A stretch of DNA of 64,000 nucleotides from CAVURS01 sp963795385 (lineage in GTDB: Bacteria > Actinomycetota > Actinomycetes > Actinomycetales > CAVURS01), in NCBI GenBank assembly GCA_963795385.1, contig CAWCHK010000014.1:558001-622000 (forward strand), given 5' to 3'. The notes under the pieces are model-generated. The model had not been told where the DNA came from. It worked only from the letters and a program-made list of their open reading frames with translations, and made no database searches. Shown here piece by piece: positions 18,771 to 27,265 of the stretch. Positions within the stretch are counted from its first letter, which is position 1. Each line of letters begins with the position of its first letter. A program made the translations under genes and the position numbers.

Positions 18771-20195
18771 TCAGCCCCGCCCGGGCCCGCGCTCGGTGCC
18801 CATCACCGCGGCGGCGAAGCGGGCGAAGTTGGCCACGAACCGGTCGGCGTCGGCCGAGGTGTGCTGGACCGAGATCAGCCATTGCTCGACCTTTCCCCAC
18901 GGCGGCAGGAAGACGCCGCCATTGTGCTGCACCAGCCAGTGCAGCTGCCCGAGCCGCTCGTCGATGTCCAGGAAGCCGCGGTAGTCGTTCACGGCGTTCG
19001 GGGTGAAGGTCACGCAGCCCTTGGCCCCGAGGGCGACCACGCCCCAGGGCGCGCCCTGCTCCGCGATGACCGCCTGGACGCCGTCGACCATCCGGCGCCG
19101 CAGGGCGTCGACGTGCGCGTACGCCGCGGGCGTGAGCACCTCGGTCAGCGTGGCCTTGGTGGCGGCCATGGCCATCGGGTTGCCGTTGAACGTGCCGACC
19201 TGCTCGTAGGTCCCGTCGGCGATGAACGCCATGACCTCCTCGGTGCCGCCGATCGCGGCCGAGGCGATGCCGCCGCCGATGGCCTTGGCCAGGCAGATGA
19301 TGTCCGGCGTCACGCCGTAGAGCCCGGTGACCCCACCGGGCCCGGACGTGAGCCCGGTCTTGACCTCGTCGAACGTCAGCAGCGCGTCGTGCTGGTGGAG
19401 CAGGTCCTTCAGCCCGGCGAGGTAGCCCGGCAGCGGCCGGATGATGCCGGCGTTCATCATCACCGGCTCCAGGATCATGCCCGCGACCTGCCCGGGGTGG
19501 GCCTCCAGGACGCGGCGGACCATCTCCAGGTCGTTGAACGCGACGACGAGGGTCAGGTCCTGGATCGCCCGCGGGATGCCGGTGCTGCTGGCCACCTGGG
19601 CCGGCGCGTCGGCCGGGCCGGCCTCGTCCTCCTCCGGCATCACCGAGACCTGCACCGAGTCGTGGTGGCCGTGGTAGCCGCCCTCGAGCTTGATGATCAG
19701 GTCGCGTCCGGTGACCGCCCGCATCAGGTGGACGGCATCCATCGTGGCTTCGGTGCCGGAGTTGGTGAACCGCCAGACCGGCAGGCCGAACCGCTCGCTC
19801 AGGTTGACCGCGACGTCGATCGCGTCGGCCGTCGGCTGGGCGAAGTGCGTCCCCAGGCCGGCCCGCTCGCGGATCGCGGCGACGATGGCCGGGTGGGCGT
19901 GGCCGGCCAGCGAGACGCCGTACCCGCCGTGCAGGTCGACGTACTCGCCGCCGTCGACGTCGTAGATCTTCGAGCCGGCGCCGTGGCTGAGCCAGACGGC
20001 GTGCGGCGAGGCGATCTGCCAGTTGGAGGTGGCCCCGCCGGCCAGGTGCCGTCCGGCCTGCTCGATCAGCTCGCGGCTGCGTGGCTGGCGCGCGCGGAAG
20101 ACCTGCTCCTCCGCAGCGATCAAGCGGTCCAGATCGGTGGTTAGGTTGCCACTGCCGGTCATCGTCGACGCGGCAGACGGGGCGGTCAGGCTCAT
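18771..20195 (-). CDS. Class III PLP-dependent aminotransferase (HemL-like)
   Basis: This 474-residue enzyme is a fold-I class III aminotransferase most like the glutamate-1-semialdehyde aminomutase branch. Signature elements are RFTNSGTEATMDAVHLMR, EGGYHGHHDS, LTFDEVKTG (Asp contacting the PLP ring nitrogen) and CLAKAIGGG, whose Lys forms the Schiff base. It is not expected to be HemL itself, because it sits in a catabolic locus and shares a unit with a transporter ATPase. It would move the amino group of an omega-amine or beta-amino acid. The ATG at 20193-20195 is 36 bases from operator site 3. Confidence 0.9.
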   Translation of the reverse strand: MSLTAPSAASTMTGSGNLTTDLDRLIAAEEQVFRARQPRSRELIEQAGRHLAGGATSNWQIASPHAVWLSHGAGSKIYDVDGGEYVDLHGGYGVSLAGHAHPAIVAAIRERAGLGTHFAQPTADAIDVAVNLSERFGLPVWRFTNSGTEATMDAVHLMRAVTGRDLIIKLEGGYHGHHDSVQVSVMPEEDEAGPADAPAQVASSTGIPRAIQDLTLVVAFNDLEMVRRVLEAHPGQVAGMILEPVMMNAGIIRPLPGYLAGLKDLLHQHDALLTFDEVKTGLTSGPGGVTGLYGVTPDIICLAKAIGGGIASAAIGGTEEVMAFIADGTYEQVGTFNGNPMAMAATKATLTEVLTPAAYAHVDALRRRMVDGVQAVIAEQGAPWGVVALGAKGCVTFTPNAVNDYRGFLDIDERLGQLHWLVQHNGGVFLPPWGKVEQWLISVQHTSADADRFVANFARFAAAVMGTERGPGRG

Positions 20196-20231
20196 GGCCG
20201 ATTTCCTCGATCGAGGTTGATGGAAGGGATT

Positions 20232-20247
20232 GCCTGAACGTTCAGTC
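20232..20247. promoter_or_regulatory. TetR-type operator, site 3
   Basis: GCCTGA-ACGT-TCAGTC matches sites 1 and 2 except for one base in the left arm. It lies almost in the middle of the 87-base gap between the aminotransferase start (20195) and the binding-protein start (20283), so it can control both divergent units. Confidence 0.83.
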
Positions 20248-20282
20248 TATGCAAGCCTCGACACACCCGGCAAGGAGGGCAG

Positions 20283-21602
20283 ATGGCAGGTCAGTCCGAC
20301 TATCCGCACGGCGCAGGGCTCGGTTTCGGCCCGCGCAGCCCTCGATCGCAGGCGATGGCCAGAGGCCTCTCGCGGCGCACCTTGCTGCAGCGAGCAGCCC
20401 TCACCGCGGTGGCGACCCCTTCGGTCGGAGCCTTCCTGGCCAGCTGCTCGTCGGCCGGCGGAGCACTGCCCGGCAGCAAGCCCACGTCGACGCTGAAGCT
20501 CGCGTCGCCGAAGAACCCGGTCACCTGGCCGATCGCGGACGACAACCCGGCGATCGCCGACGGCGCGACCCCGGAGAAGAACGCGACGCTGCGCCTCTAC
20601 AACTACGCCGACTACATCGACCCGGCGGCGATCAAGTCGTTCGAGAAGAAGTACGCGAAGTACGGCGTCAAGGTGACGGTGTCGACCTTCAACGACACCG
20701 ACGAGGCGCTGACCAAGATCCGCGGCGGCAAGGTGCCGTTCGACATCTACTTCCCCAGCTACGACCAGATCAGCAAGATGGTCACGGCCAAGCTGATCCG
20801 GCCGATCAACCACACGTTCTTCCCGAACATCGGCAACCTGTGGGCGTCCTACCAGAACCCTTGGTACGACCAGGGCTGGAAGTACACCGTGCCGTACACC
20901 GTCTACACGACGGGCATCGGCTGGCGCACCGACCAGGTCCCCGACGACATCGCCGGCATGACGAACCCGTACGACGTCTTCTGGGACCCCAAGTACAAGG
21001 GCAAGATCGCGGTCATCGACGACTGGCACACGGCCATGGCCCTGGCCCAGCTCCGGGTGGGGGGTGACGTCAACAGCACCGACCCCGCCCAGATCGCGAA
21101 GATCAAGAAGCAGATGGAGGACATGCAGGCGGCCACCAAGCCCAAGGTCACCATCACGATGTACAACGACCTGCCGGCCGGGCAGCTCGGCATCTGCCAG
21201 ATGTGGTCCGGGGACGCCGTGAACGCGCAGTACTACCTGTCCAAGGGCAGCAAGGTCTCGGTGCTGCGCTACTGGTCGCCCAAGGACGGCAAGGGCCTGG
21301 TCGACAACGACCTGATGGTCTGCCTGAAGGAAGGCAAGAACCCGGTCCTGGCCCAGCTGTTCATGAACCACATGCTCGACCCCAAGGTCGCCGCGGGGAA
21401 CTTCTCGGCGACCGGCTACCAGCCGCCGCAGCGCACGATCCTGCCGGAGAAGGCGGTCGCGGACGGCTTCGTGCCGGCGAACCTGGCTTCGGCGACCGTG
21501 CCGCAGACGGCCTTCGACGTGGGCTTCCCGCTGCTCGAGCTGCCGATCGACGCGGACAAGGCCTGGCACGACGTGTGGTCGGAGTTCAAGGCCGGTGGCT
21601 GA
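20283..21602 (+). CDS. Polyamine-type extracellular solute-binding lipoprotein (Tat signal)
   Basis: This 439-residue protein is a PotD/PotF-type binding protein. The N-terminus has a twin-arginine signal (LSRRTLLQRAALTAVA, about residues 28-43) ending in the lipobox LASC, so it should be exported folded and lipid-anchored. The binding domain starts LRLYNYADYIDPAAIKSFEK, the typical opening of spermidine/putrescine-binding proteins, and continues with FDIYFPSYDQI and PYTVYTTGIGWR. A strong ribosome site (GGAGG) precedes the ATG. It would deliver a cationic or zwitterionic amine to the permeases downstream, with which it overlaps by 8 bases. The true ligand is unknown. Confidence 0.92.
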   Translation: MAGQSDYPHGAGLGFGPRSPRSQAMARGLSRRTLLQRAALTAVATPSVGAFLASCSSAGGALPGSKPTSTLKLASPKNPVTWPIADDNPAIADGATPEKNATLRLYNYADYIDPAAIKSFEKKYAKYGVKVTVSTFNDTDEALTKIRGGKVPFDIYFPSYDQISKMVTAKLIRPINHTFFPNIGNLWASYQNPWYDQGWKYTVPYTVYTTGIGWRTDQVPDDIAGMTNPYDVFWDPKYKGKIAVIDDWHTAMALAQLRVGGDVNSTDPAQIAKIKKQMEDMQAATKPKVTITMYNDLPAGQLGICQMWSGDAVNAQYYLSKGSKVSVLRYWSPKDGKGLVDNDLMVCLKEGKNPVLAQLFMNHMLDPKVAAGNFSATGYQPPQRTILPEKAVADGFVPANLASATVPQTAFDVGFPLLELPIDADKAWHDVWSEFKAGG

Positions 21603-22530
21603 GAGCGGACGCGCCGGGGCCACCCGCCCGGCGCCGGCTCGCGCCCACCGCTCGCTCCTGTGGCCGCTGCTGTCCATCCCGGGCACCGTGTGGCTGATCC
21701 TGTTCTTCATCCTGCCGATGTACGTCGTGCTGGCCATCGTCTTCGGCCGGATCGACCCGGTCTTCCGGACCCCGTTGCCGGTGTGGAACCCGTTGCAGTG
21801 GAACCCGGCCCAGTTCAACTACGTGTTCTCGCACATGGTCGGCAAGGAGGGCTTCTTCGGGCCGGCCCTGCTGCGGACGCTGGTCTTCGTCGTCCTGGCC
21901 AGCCTGCTGTGCCTGCTGATCGCCTACCCGGTGGCGTACTTCACGGCGCGGTTCGCGGGACGGCGCAAGGGACTGGTCCTCACCCTGCTGATCGCGCCGT
22001 TCTGGATCAGCTACATGATGCGGATGCTGGCCTGGGTCAACCTGCTGCAGAACGACGGCCTGGTCAACCGCGGCCTCGGCCTCGGGGGCGTCTTCCACGT
22101 CAACGTCGACTGGCTCTCGGGCCGCGCCTCGACCGTCGTGATCGGGCTGGTCTACGGCTACGTGCCGTACATGATCCTGCCGCTCTTCGCGGGGCTGGAC
22201 CGGATCCAGGCCTCCGTGCTCGAGGCGGCGCGCGACCTCGGCGCCGGGCGGCTGTCGACGTTCTGGCGGGTCACCTGGCGCTTGAGCCTGCCGGCGGTCG
22301 TCGCCAGCGTCCTGCTCTCCTGCCTGCCGATGCTGGGTGACTACTTCACCAACGACCTGCTCTCGGCGTCGCCCGGCACCTCGATGGTCGGCAACCTGAT
22401 CAACAACTCGGCCCTGGCACCCGGGCAGACCGGCCAGGCCGGCGCGTTCGTCCTGCTCGTGCTGGTGGTCTCGCTGGTGCCGATGCTCTGGTACGTCCGG
22501 ACGACTCGCGACGACGGGGCCCGGTCGTGA
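21595..22530 (+). CDS. ABC transporter permease, PotB-type
   Basis: This 311-residue membrane protein has about six transmembrane helices and the permease EAA-type loop EAARDLGAGRLSTFWRVTWRLSLP that contacts the ATPase. It begins at GTG 21595, inside the last codons of the binding-protein gene, and ends in a GTGA overlap with the next permease. With the PotC-type protein it forms the membrane channel of the polyamine/betaine-type importer. Confidence 0.92.
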   Translation: MAESGRAGATRPAPARAHRSLLWPLLSIPGTVWLILFFILPMYVVLAIVFGRIDPVFRTPLPVWNPLQWNPAQFNYVFSHMVGKEGFFGPALLRTLVFVVLASLLCLLIAYPVAYFTARFAGRRKGLVLTLLIAPFWISYMMRMLAWVNLLQNDGLVNRGLGLGGVFHVNVDWLSGRASTVVIGLVYGYVPYMILPLFAGLDRIQASVLEAARDLGAGRLSTFWRVTWRLSLPAVVASVLLSCLPMLGDYFTNDLLSASPGTSMVGNLINNSALAPGQTGQAGAFVLLVLVVSLVPMLWYVRTTRDDGARS

Positions 22531-23405
22531 ACCGGTTGCGGCAGTGGTGGTCCAGCCCCTGGCGGCCGCCGCGATTCCTGGCGATCATCACGGTGCTGTA
22601 CCTGCTGTGGTCGCTGCTGCCGGTCATCGTCGCGGTGATCTTCTCGTTCAACAACGGGCGGTCGCGCACGGTCTGGCAGGGCTTCTCGATGCGCTGGTAC
22701 TACGGCGACCCGGTCCGCTCGGTGTGGCACGACAGCAGCCTGCACACCGCGCTGACCCACACCCTGTGGCTCGGGCTGCTCGCGACGGTCGTGACGGTGC
22801 CGCTCGGCGTGGCCTTCGCGCTCGGCATCGACCGGTGGCACGGACGGCTCCCGTCGGGCGCGAGCTTCACCATGCTGCTGAGCTTCGTCCTGCCCGAGAC
22901 GCTGATGGCGGTGGCGCTGCTGTTCGTGATCAACACGCTGTCGACGCCGCTCTCGCCCGGCACCACGGCGCAGGTCGTGGGGCTCGTGACCTTCCAGCTG
23001 TCCTATCCGGTGGTCATCGTGCGCTCGCGGTTGCTGACGATCGGCAAGCAGTACGAGGAGGCGGCCGTCGACCTCGGCGCCTCGCCGATCGGTGCCGTCC
23101 GGCGGGTGCTCGTGCCGATGCTGGTGCCGGCGATCTTCGCCAGCACCGTGCTCGTCTTCGCGGACGTGATCGACGACTTCGTGATCGTGCGGTACCTGTC
23201 CGGCGACTCCACGACCGAGCCGGTCTCGGTGAAGATCTACAACACCGCCCGGGCGGCCCCTTCGCCGGCGCTCAACGCCCTCGCGACCCTGCTGCTGGCG
23301 TTCTCGCTGGTCGCGATCCTGCTCGGGTTCGTCGTCTACCGGCGGCTGACCCGTGGCGAGGACTCGACCACCCGCGGCATCGGCTCGTTCGCCGGGGAGA
23401 TCTGA
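22527..23405 (+). CDS. ABC transporter permease, PotC-type
   Basis: This 292-residue membrane protein has about six transmembrane segments and the EAA-type loop EEAAVDLGASPIGAVRRVLVP. The N-terminus includes VIFSFNNGRSRTVWQGFSM, a pattern seen in PotC proteins. The GTG start overlaps the PotB stop. It is the last gene of the transporter unit; 129 bases and operator site 4 separate it from the Rieske gene, which may therefore have its own promoter. Confidence 0.92.
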   Translation: MNRLRQWWSSPWRPPRFLAIITVLYLLWSLLPVIVAVIFSFNNGRSRTVWQGFSMRWYYGDPVRSVWHDSSLHTALTHTLWLGLLATVVTVPLGVAFALGIDRWHGRLPSGASFTMLLSFVLPETLMAVALLFVINTLSTPLSPGTTAQVVGLVTFQLSYPVVIVRSRLLTIGKQYEEAAVDLGASPIGAVRRVLVPMLVPAIFASTVLVFADVIDDFVIVRYLSGDSTTEPVSVKIYNTARAAPSPALNALATLLLAFSLVAILLGFVVYRRLTRGEDSTTRGIGSFAGEI

Positions 23406-23456
23406 GCCTGGCCGCTCGGCGTACCCTGGCGAGTGGGGGTCGCTCGGCGGTACGCT

Positions 23457-23472
23457 GACTGAGTGCTCAGTC
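23457..23472. promoter_or_regulatory. TetR-type operator, site 4 (best palindrome)
   Basis: GACTGA-GTGC-TCAGTC has the common arms and spacer, and here the symmetry extends to 8 perfect base pairs per arm (CTGACTGA/TCAGTCAG, 23455-23474). It lies 60 bases upstream of the Rieske oxygenase start and 49 bases after the permease stop. Confidence 0.87.
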
Positions 23473-23534
23473 AGTTTTGAGCACGAGTTCAGCTGGAGCA
23501 CTGATCAAGCACTGGTTCCGAGAGGAAGACGCCC

Positions 23535-24740
23535 GTGGCCCCGATGTCCCGCACCGCCCCGATCGACCCGGCCCAGTTGGAGGCCTCGCTCCGACCGTTC
23601 GGCCAGAGCCACATGCTGCCGCGCGCGGCGTACGTCGACCCGGACGTGCTGGCGTGGGAGCGGGAGAACTTCTTCGGCGGCTGGATGTGCGTCGGCCGCA
23701 GCACCGACCTGGCCAAGGTCGGCAGCCAGCGGGCCGTGCAGGTCGCCTCGGGCAGTGTGCTGCTGATCCGCGGCGAGGACCAGGTGCTGCGCGGCTTCGT
23801 CAACGCCTGCCGGCACCGCGGCCACGAGCTGCTGCCGTGCGGCGCGTCCACCGCCAAGCGCTCGGTCGTCTGCCCCTACCACGCATGGACCTACAAGCTG
23901 GACGGCTCGATGCGGGCCGCTCCGCACATGGACGAGGTCGAGGGCTTCGACGCGGGCGACTACGGGCTGCAGACGCTGCCGGTGCACGAGTGGCACGGCT
24001 GGGTGTTCGTCGCGTCGTCCGGGGTGGCCGAGCCGTTCGAGGACCACATCGGCGCGCTCGAGCCGATCATCGCGCCGTACGCGCCGGAGAACCTCGAGGT
24101 GGCCGCGACCCACGAGTACACGATCGAGGCCAACTGGAAGGTCATCGCCGAGAACTACCAGGAGTGCTACCACTGCTCGATGATCCACCCGGAGCTCTGC
24201 GCGGTGAGCCCGCCGGAGAGCGGCGAGAACCTCGACCTGCCCGGCGACTGGGTCGGCGGCGGGATGGACCTGCGGGACAACGCGCAGACGATGTCGCTGG
24301 ACGGCCAGAGCCATGGCGAGAACATCGAGGGCCTCTCGCAGACCGAGCTGCGGACCGTGATGTACATCGTGGTCTTCCCCAACCTGCTGGTCAGCCTGCA
24401 CCCCGACTACGTCATGACCCACCGCCTCACGCCGCTGTCACCGAGCCAGACGTACGTCGAGTGCTCCTGGGCGTTCCCGAAGTCGGCGATCGCCAAGCCC
24501 GGCTTCGACCCCGCGTACGCGGTCGACTTCTGGGACCTGACCAACCGTCAGGACTGGGCGGCCTGCGAGTCCGTGCAGCGTGGAGTGTCTGCGCCGCAAT
24601 GGCTTCCGGGCCCCCTGGCTCCCGACGAGGACGGCGTGCACCACTTCGTCAGCCGGATCGCGCACGCGTATGCCGGCCGGCTCGACTCGAGCCCGATCGT
24701 CACCGAGGACGCCGAGGCCGCAGAGCTCGCGCAGGCCTGA
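23535..24740 (+). CDS. Rieske non-heme iron oxygenase, alpha subunit (GbcA/CntA-like)
   Basis: This 401-residue protein is a ring-hydroxylating/demethylating Rieske oxygenase. The [2Fe-2S] ligands are CRH (in NACRHRGHELLPC) and CPYH, and the mononuclear iron region reads EANWKVIAENYQECYHC with IHPEL following, all in the order of the family. The group closest by pattern includes glycine-betaine, carnitine and stachydrine oxygenases, which demethylate or cleave quaternary amines. No reductase gene lies beside it, so electrons must come from elsewhere. The GTG at 23535 has AGAGGAAG seven bases upstream; an ATG three codons later is an alternative. Operator site 4 precedes it. Confidence 0.92.
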   Translation: MAPMSRTAPIDPAQLEASLRPFGQSHMLPRAAYVDPDVLAWERENFFGGWMCVGRSTDLAKVGSQRAVQVASGSVLLIRGEDQVLRGFVNACRHRGHELLPCGASTAKRSVVCPYHAWTYKLDGSMRAAPHMDEVEGFDAGDYGLQTLPVHEWHGWVFVASSGVAEPFEDHIGALEPIIAPYAPENLEVAATHEYTIEANWKVIAENYQECYHCSMIHPELCAVSPPESGENLDLPGDWVGGGMDLRDNAQTMSLDGQSHGENIEGLSQTELRTVMYIVVFPNLLVSLHPDYVMTHRLTPLSPSQTYVECSWAFPKSAIAKPGFDPAYAVDFWDLTNRQDWAACESVQRGVSAPQWLPGPLAPDEDGVHHFVSRIAHAYAGRLDSSPIVTEDAEAAELAQA

Positions 24741-24800
24741 TCGAGGCCGCGAGCCGGCGAGCCGGCGTCGTACCCGCTGGGCCCCGCTGGCCTCGCTGAC

Positions 24801-25244
24801 TCAGCCGGCGCCGTAGCCGTAGCCGCGGTCGAGCGGGAGGGTCAGGACGACCCGCCCGTCGTCGACCATGGCCTGGCGGTACTCCTCCCAGTCCGGGTGC
24901 TCCCCGCGGATCGCCCGGTAGACGTCGACCAGCTCCTCGACGGTGCTGTCGTGGGTGTCGGCCGCGGGCGGGGTGATCGTCGCGATGCCCTCGACGACGA
25001 CGTACGACCCCAGCCCCTCGGTCGTGACGTAGAGGGAGGCCCGGGGGTCGCGGCGCAGGTTGCGGGTCTTCGCGCGCGCGTCGGTCAACGAGGCCCGGAC
25101 CACGCCGGTCGCGATGTCCACCGTGTAGTCGATGTTCGACAGCTGCGGGCGACCGTCCCGCTTGATGGTGGCCAGGACGCCGCGGCTGTGTGCGGCGACG
25201 ACGGCGAGCAGGGCGGGGTCGAGCCCGTCGGGGAGTGTTGGCAT
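24801..25244 (-). CDS. PPOX-class flavin/F420-dependent oxidoreductase
   Basis: This 147-residue protein has the split beta-barrel of the pyridoxamine-5'-phosphate oxidase superfamily: VLATIKRDGRPQLSNIDYTV, then ARAKTRNLRRDPRASLYVT and a YVVVEGIATI strand. In actinobacteria such proteins use F420 or FMN; the cofactor is not certain from sequence. The start at 25242-25244 fits the family length; a longer frame lacks support. It is convergent with the Rieske gene across 60 bases and is probably not part of the TetR regulon because no operator precedes it. Confidence 0.82.
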   Translation of the reverse strand: MPTLPDGLDPALLAVVAAHSRGVLATIKRDGRPQLSNIDYTVDIATGVVRASLTDARAKTRNLRRDPRASLYVTTEGLGSYVVVEGIATITPPAADTHDSTVEELVDVYRAIRGEHPDWEEYRQAMVDDGRVVLTLPLDRGYGYGAG

Positions 25245-25533
25245 GTGCCGATGATCGCAGCCAGCCCCGGCGACCGGGGGTGAGACGTACCGGGGCCGGC
25301 TGCACTGGTCGTTCGGAGGTCCCTCGGTCGCGGATTGGTGCCGGCGGCGAGTGACTTTGTGATGTCCCCCGGACACGTTGCGCGACTTGGCGTTTCGTTC
25401 GGCCATACCGCTTGACGGGCGGGGCTCCTGGGGTTTGACTGTGACTGCCTCAGGGGTGAGACACGTCATTTCACGACCGTATGACGTGGTCGCCGACCTA
25501 GGCGGCACCGTCACTCACCTCTTGGAGACGGCG
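25245..25533. other. 289-base divergent intergenic region with inverted repeat
   Basis: This gap separates the PPOX gene and the Tat-protein/DUF4331 unit. It contains an inverted repeat, CACGTCAT (25462-25469) and ATGACGTG (25481-25488), with perfect 8-bp arms and an 11-base spacer, 46 bases before the Tat-protein start. Two TTGAC-like hexamers are at 25412 and 25435. No gene is evident. Confidence 0.5.
25462..25488. promoter_or_regulatory. Candidate operator of the DUF4331 unit
   Basis: CACGTCAT and ATGACGTG form a perfect 8-bp inverted repeat with half-site centres 19 bases apart, close to two helical turns. It lies upstream of the Tat protein-DUF4331-His-rich genes. The regulator is unknown. 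Confidence 0.5.
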
Positions 25534-25845
25534 ATGCCGATCGACGAAACCCCTTCTACGCCAACGGAGCTCTCCGTTCGGCCCAGCATGACCAGTCGAC
25601 GAACGATGCTCAAGGGCGCGGCCGCGGCCGGCGTCACCGCAGCTACCGCCGGCGTCGTGGCCGACATCCTGTTCGCCGGGCCCGCGTCCGCGGCGAGCAC
25701 GTCGCACAGCTCCAACGACGGCGGTGACGTCGTCGCGCACGTGCGCGACGTCCGCGCCGGCCACATCGACCTCTACGTCGGGACCCGGCAGGTGAGCGTG
25801 CGCGACCGGGCGCTCGCGAGCCGGCTCGCCCGCGCCGCCAAGTAA
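25534..25845 (+). CDS. Small Tat-secreted protein of the DUF4331 unit
   Basis: This 103-residue protein begins MPIDETPSTPTELSVRPSMT and has a twin-arginine signal SRRTMLKGAAAAGVTAATAG, with a likely cleavage after FAGPASA. The short mature part contains VRDVRAGHIDLYVGTRQVSV. The ATG has GGAG about seven bases upstream. It ends 10 bases before the DUF4331 gene. I do not recognise a function; its conserved-looking C-terminus suggests a partner or anchor for the DUF4331 protein. Confidence 0.75.
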   Translation: MPIDETPSTPTELSVRPSMTSRRTMLKGAAAAGVTAATAGVVADILFAGPASAASTSHSSNDGGDVVAHVRDVRAGHIDLYVGTRQVSVRDRALASRLARAAK

Positions 25846-25855
25846 GGGGCCCAGC

Positions 25856-27265
25856 ATGTCCTCGCACCGCGAAGCACCAGAGATCTCCAAGGACCCCGTC
25901 GCCGACAGCACGGACCTCTACGCGTTCGTCAGCCCCGACCGGCCCGGCTCGGTCACCATCCTGGCCAACTACGTCCCGCTGCAGAGCCCGGACGGCGGGC
26001 CGAACTTCTTCGAGTTCGGCGACGACGTCGTCTATGGCATCCACATCGACAACAACGGCGACGGCAAGGCCGACATCACCTACGAGTTCGAGTTCACGAC
26101 GAAGGTCCGCAACCCGGAGACGTTCCTCTACAACACAGGGCCGATCACGTCGCTGTCCTCGGCCTCGTGGAACCGGCGCCAGTTCTACTCGATCAAGCGG
26201 ATCGACAAGACGGGCACGCACGACTTCGGCTCCGGCTTCACCTGCCCGCCGTGCAACATCGGGCCGCTCTCGACGCCCGACTACGGCGCGCTGGCGAAGG
26301 CCGCCACGCACTCGCCGGGCAACGGCTTCTCGGTGTTCGCCGGGCAGCGGGCCGAGGGCTTCTACGTCGACCTCGGCGCGACCTTCGATCTGCTCGACCC
26401 GAGGCCGATCGCCAACCTGCACAACACCTTCGGGCTGGGGACGCTGCCCGGCCGCCAGGGCCCCGGCGTCAACAGCACGCGGTTCCTGAACGTGCACAGC
26501 ATCGCCATCCAGGTGCCGAGCTGGAACCTGACGGCCAGCGGCAAGCCGCCGACGGACGCCACGAAGAGCTCGTCGGTGATCGGGGTCTGGACGACCGCGA
26601 GCCGCCGCAAGGTCAACATCCGTGGCGCGAACGGCGTCTCGACCCAGAGCGGGCCGTACGTCCAGGTATCCCGGCTGGGCAACCCGCTGTTCAACGAGGT
26701 CATCGTGCCGATGGCCGAGAAGGACAAGTGGAACTCGCTGCCGGTGACGTCGGACAAGGCCTTCGCCAAGTACGTCGCGAAGCCGGAGCTGGCCGGCCTG
26801 CTGCCGGTGCTCTTCCCCGGCGTGTTCCCGAACCTGGACGCGCTGAACAAGTCCGGCAAGGCGCGGGCCGACCTGGAGGCCGTCCTGCTCACGGGCATCC
26901 CGTCGGGGCTGATCCCCGGCTTCCAGAACTACACGGGTGCCGTGCAGGCCGACATGCTGCGGCTCAACATGGCGATCCCGGCGACGGCACCGTCCAAGGC
27001 GAGCATCTACGGCTTGCTCGGCGGCGACCTGGCCGGCTTCCCGAACGGGCGGCGACCGGCGGACGACGTGGTGGCCATCGAGCTGCGGGCGATCGCCGGC
27101 GCGACGTACGCGTTGGTGGACAGCAGCTTCACGCCGGACGGCGCGGTGCTGCAGCCGGGCACCGTGGACGACGGCGTGACGCCGGCCGACCTGATCGTGC
27201 CCTTCCAGGACACGTTCCCCTACCTCGGCGTGCCGCACAGCGGCTTCACCGCCGGGGCGGCCTGA
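25856..27265 (+). CDS. DUF4331 family protein
   Basis: This 469-residue protein matches the DUF4331 family: MSSHREAPEISKDPVADSTD at the N-terminus, where HREAP is characteristic, then LYAFVSPDRPGSVTILANYVP and a terminal DTFPYLGVPHSGF. It has no own signal peptide, while the preceding 103-residue protein carries a Tat signal, so co-export is conceivable. The family has no established biochemical role that I can name. The stop overlaps the start of the His-rich protein gene (TGATG). Confidence 0.87.
   Translation: MSSHREAPEISKDPVADSTDLYAFVSPDRPGSVTILANYVPLQSPDGGPNFFEFGDDVVYGIHIDNNGDGKADITYEFEFTTKVRNPETFLYNTGPITSLSSASWNRRQFYSIKRIDKTGTHDFGSGFTCPPCNIGPLSTPDYGALAKAATHSPGNGFSVFAGQRAEGFYVDLGATFDLLDPRPIANLHNTFGLGTLPGRQGPGVNSTRFLNVHSIAIQVPSWNLTASGKPPTDATKSSSVIGVWTTASRRKVNIRGANGVSTQSGPYVQVSRLGNPLFNEVIVPMAEKDKWNSLPVTSDKAFAKYVAKPELAGLLPVLFPGVFPNLDALNKSGKARADLEAVLLTGIPSGLIPGFQNYTGAVQADMLRLNMAIPATAPSKASIYGLLGGDLAGFPNGRRPADDVVAIELRAIAGATYALVDSSFTPDGAVLQPGTVDDGVTPADLIVPFQDTFPYLGVPHSGFTAGAA

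Noticed and set aside
18771..20195. HemL (glutamate-1-semialdehyde aminomutase) for haem synthesis
   Set aside because: The sequence is HemL-like, but it shares a unit with an ABC ATPase and a TetR operator, which fits catabolism; no hem genes are near.
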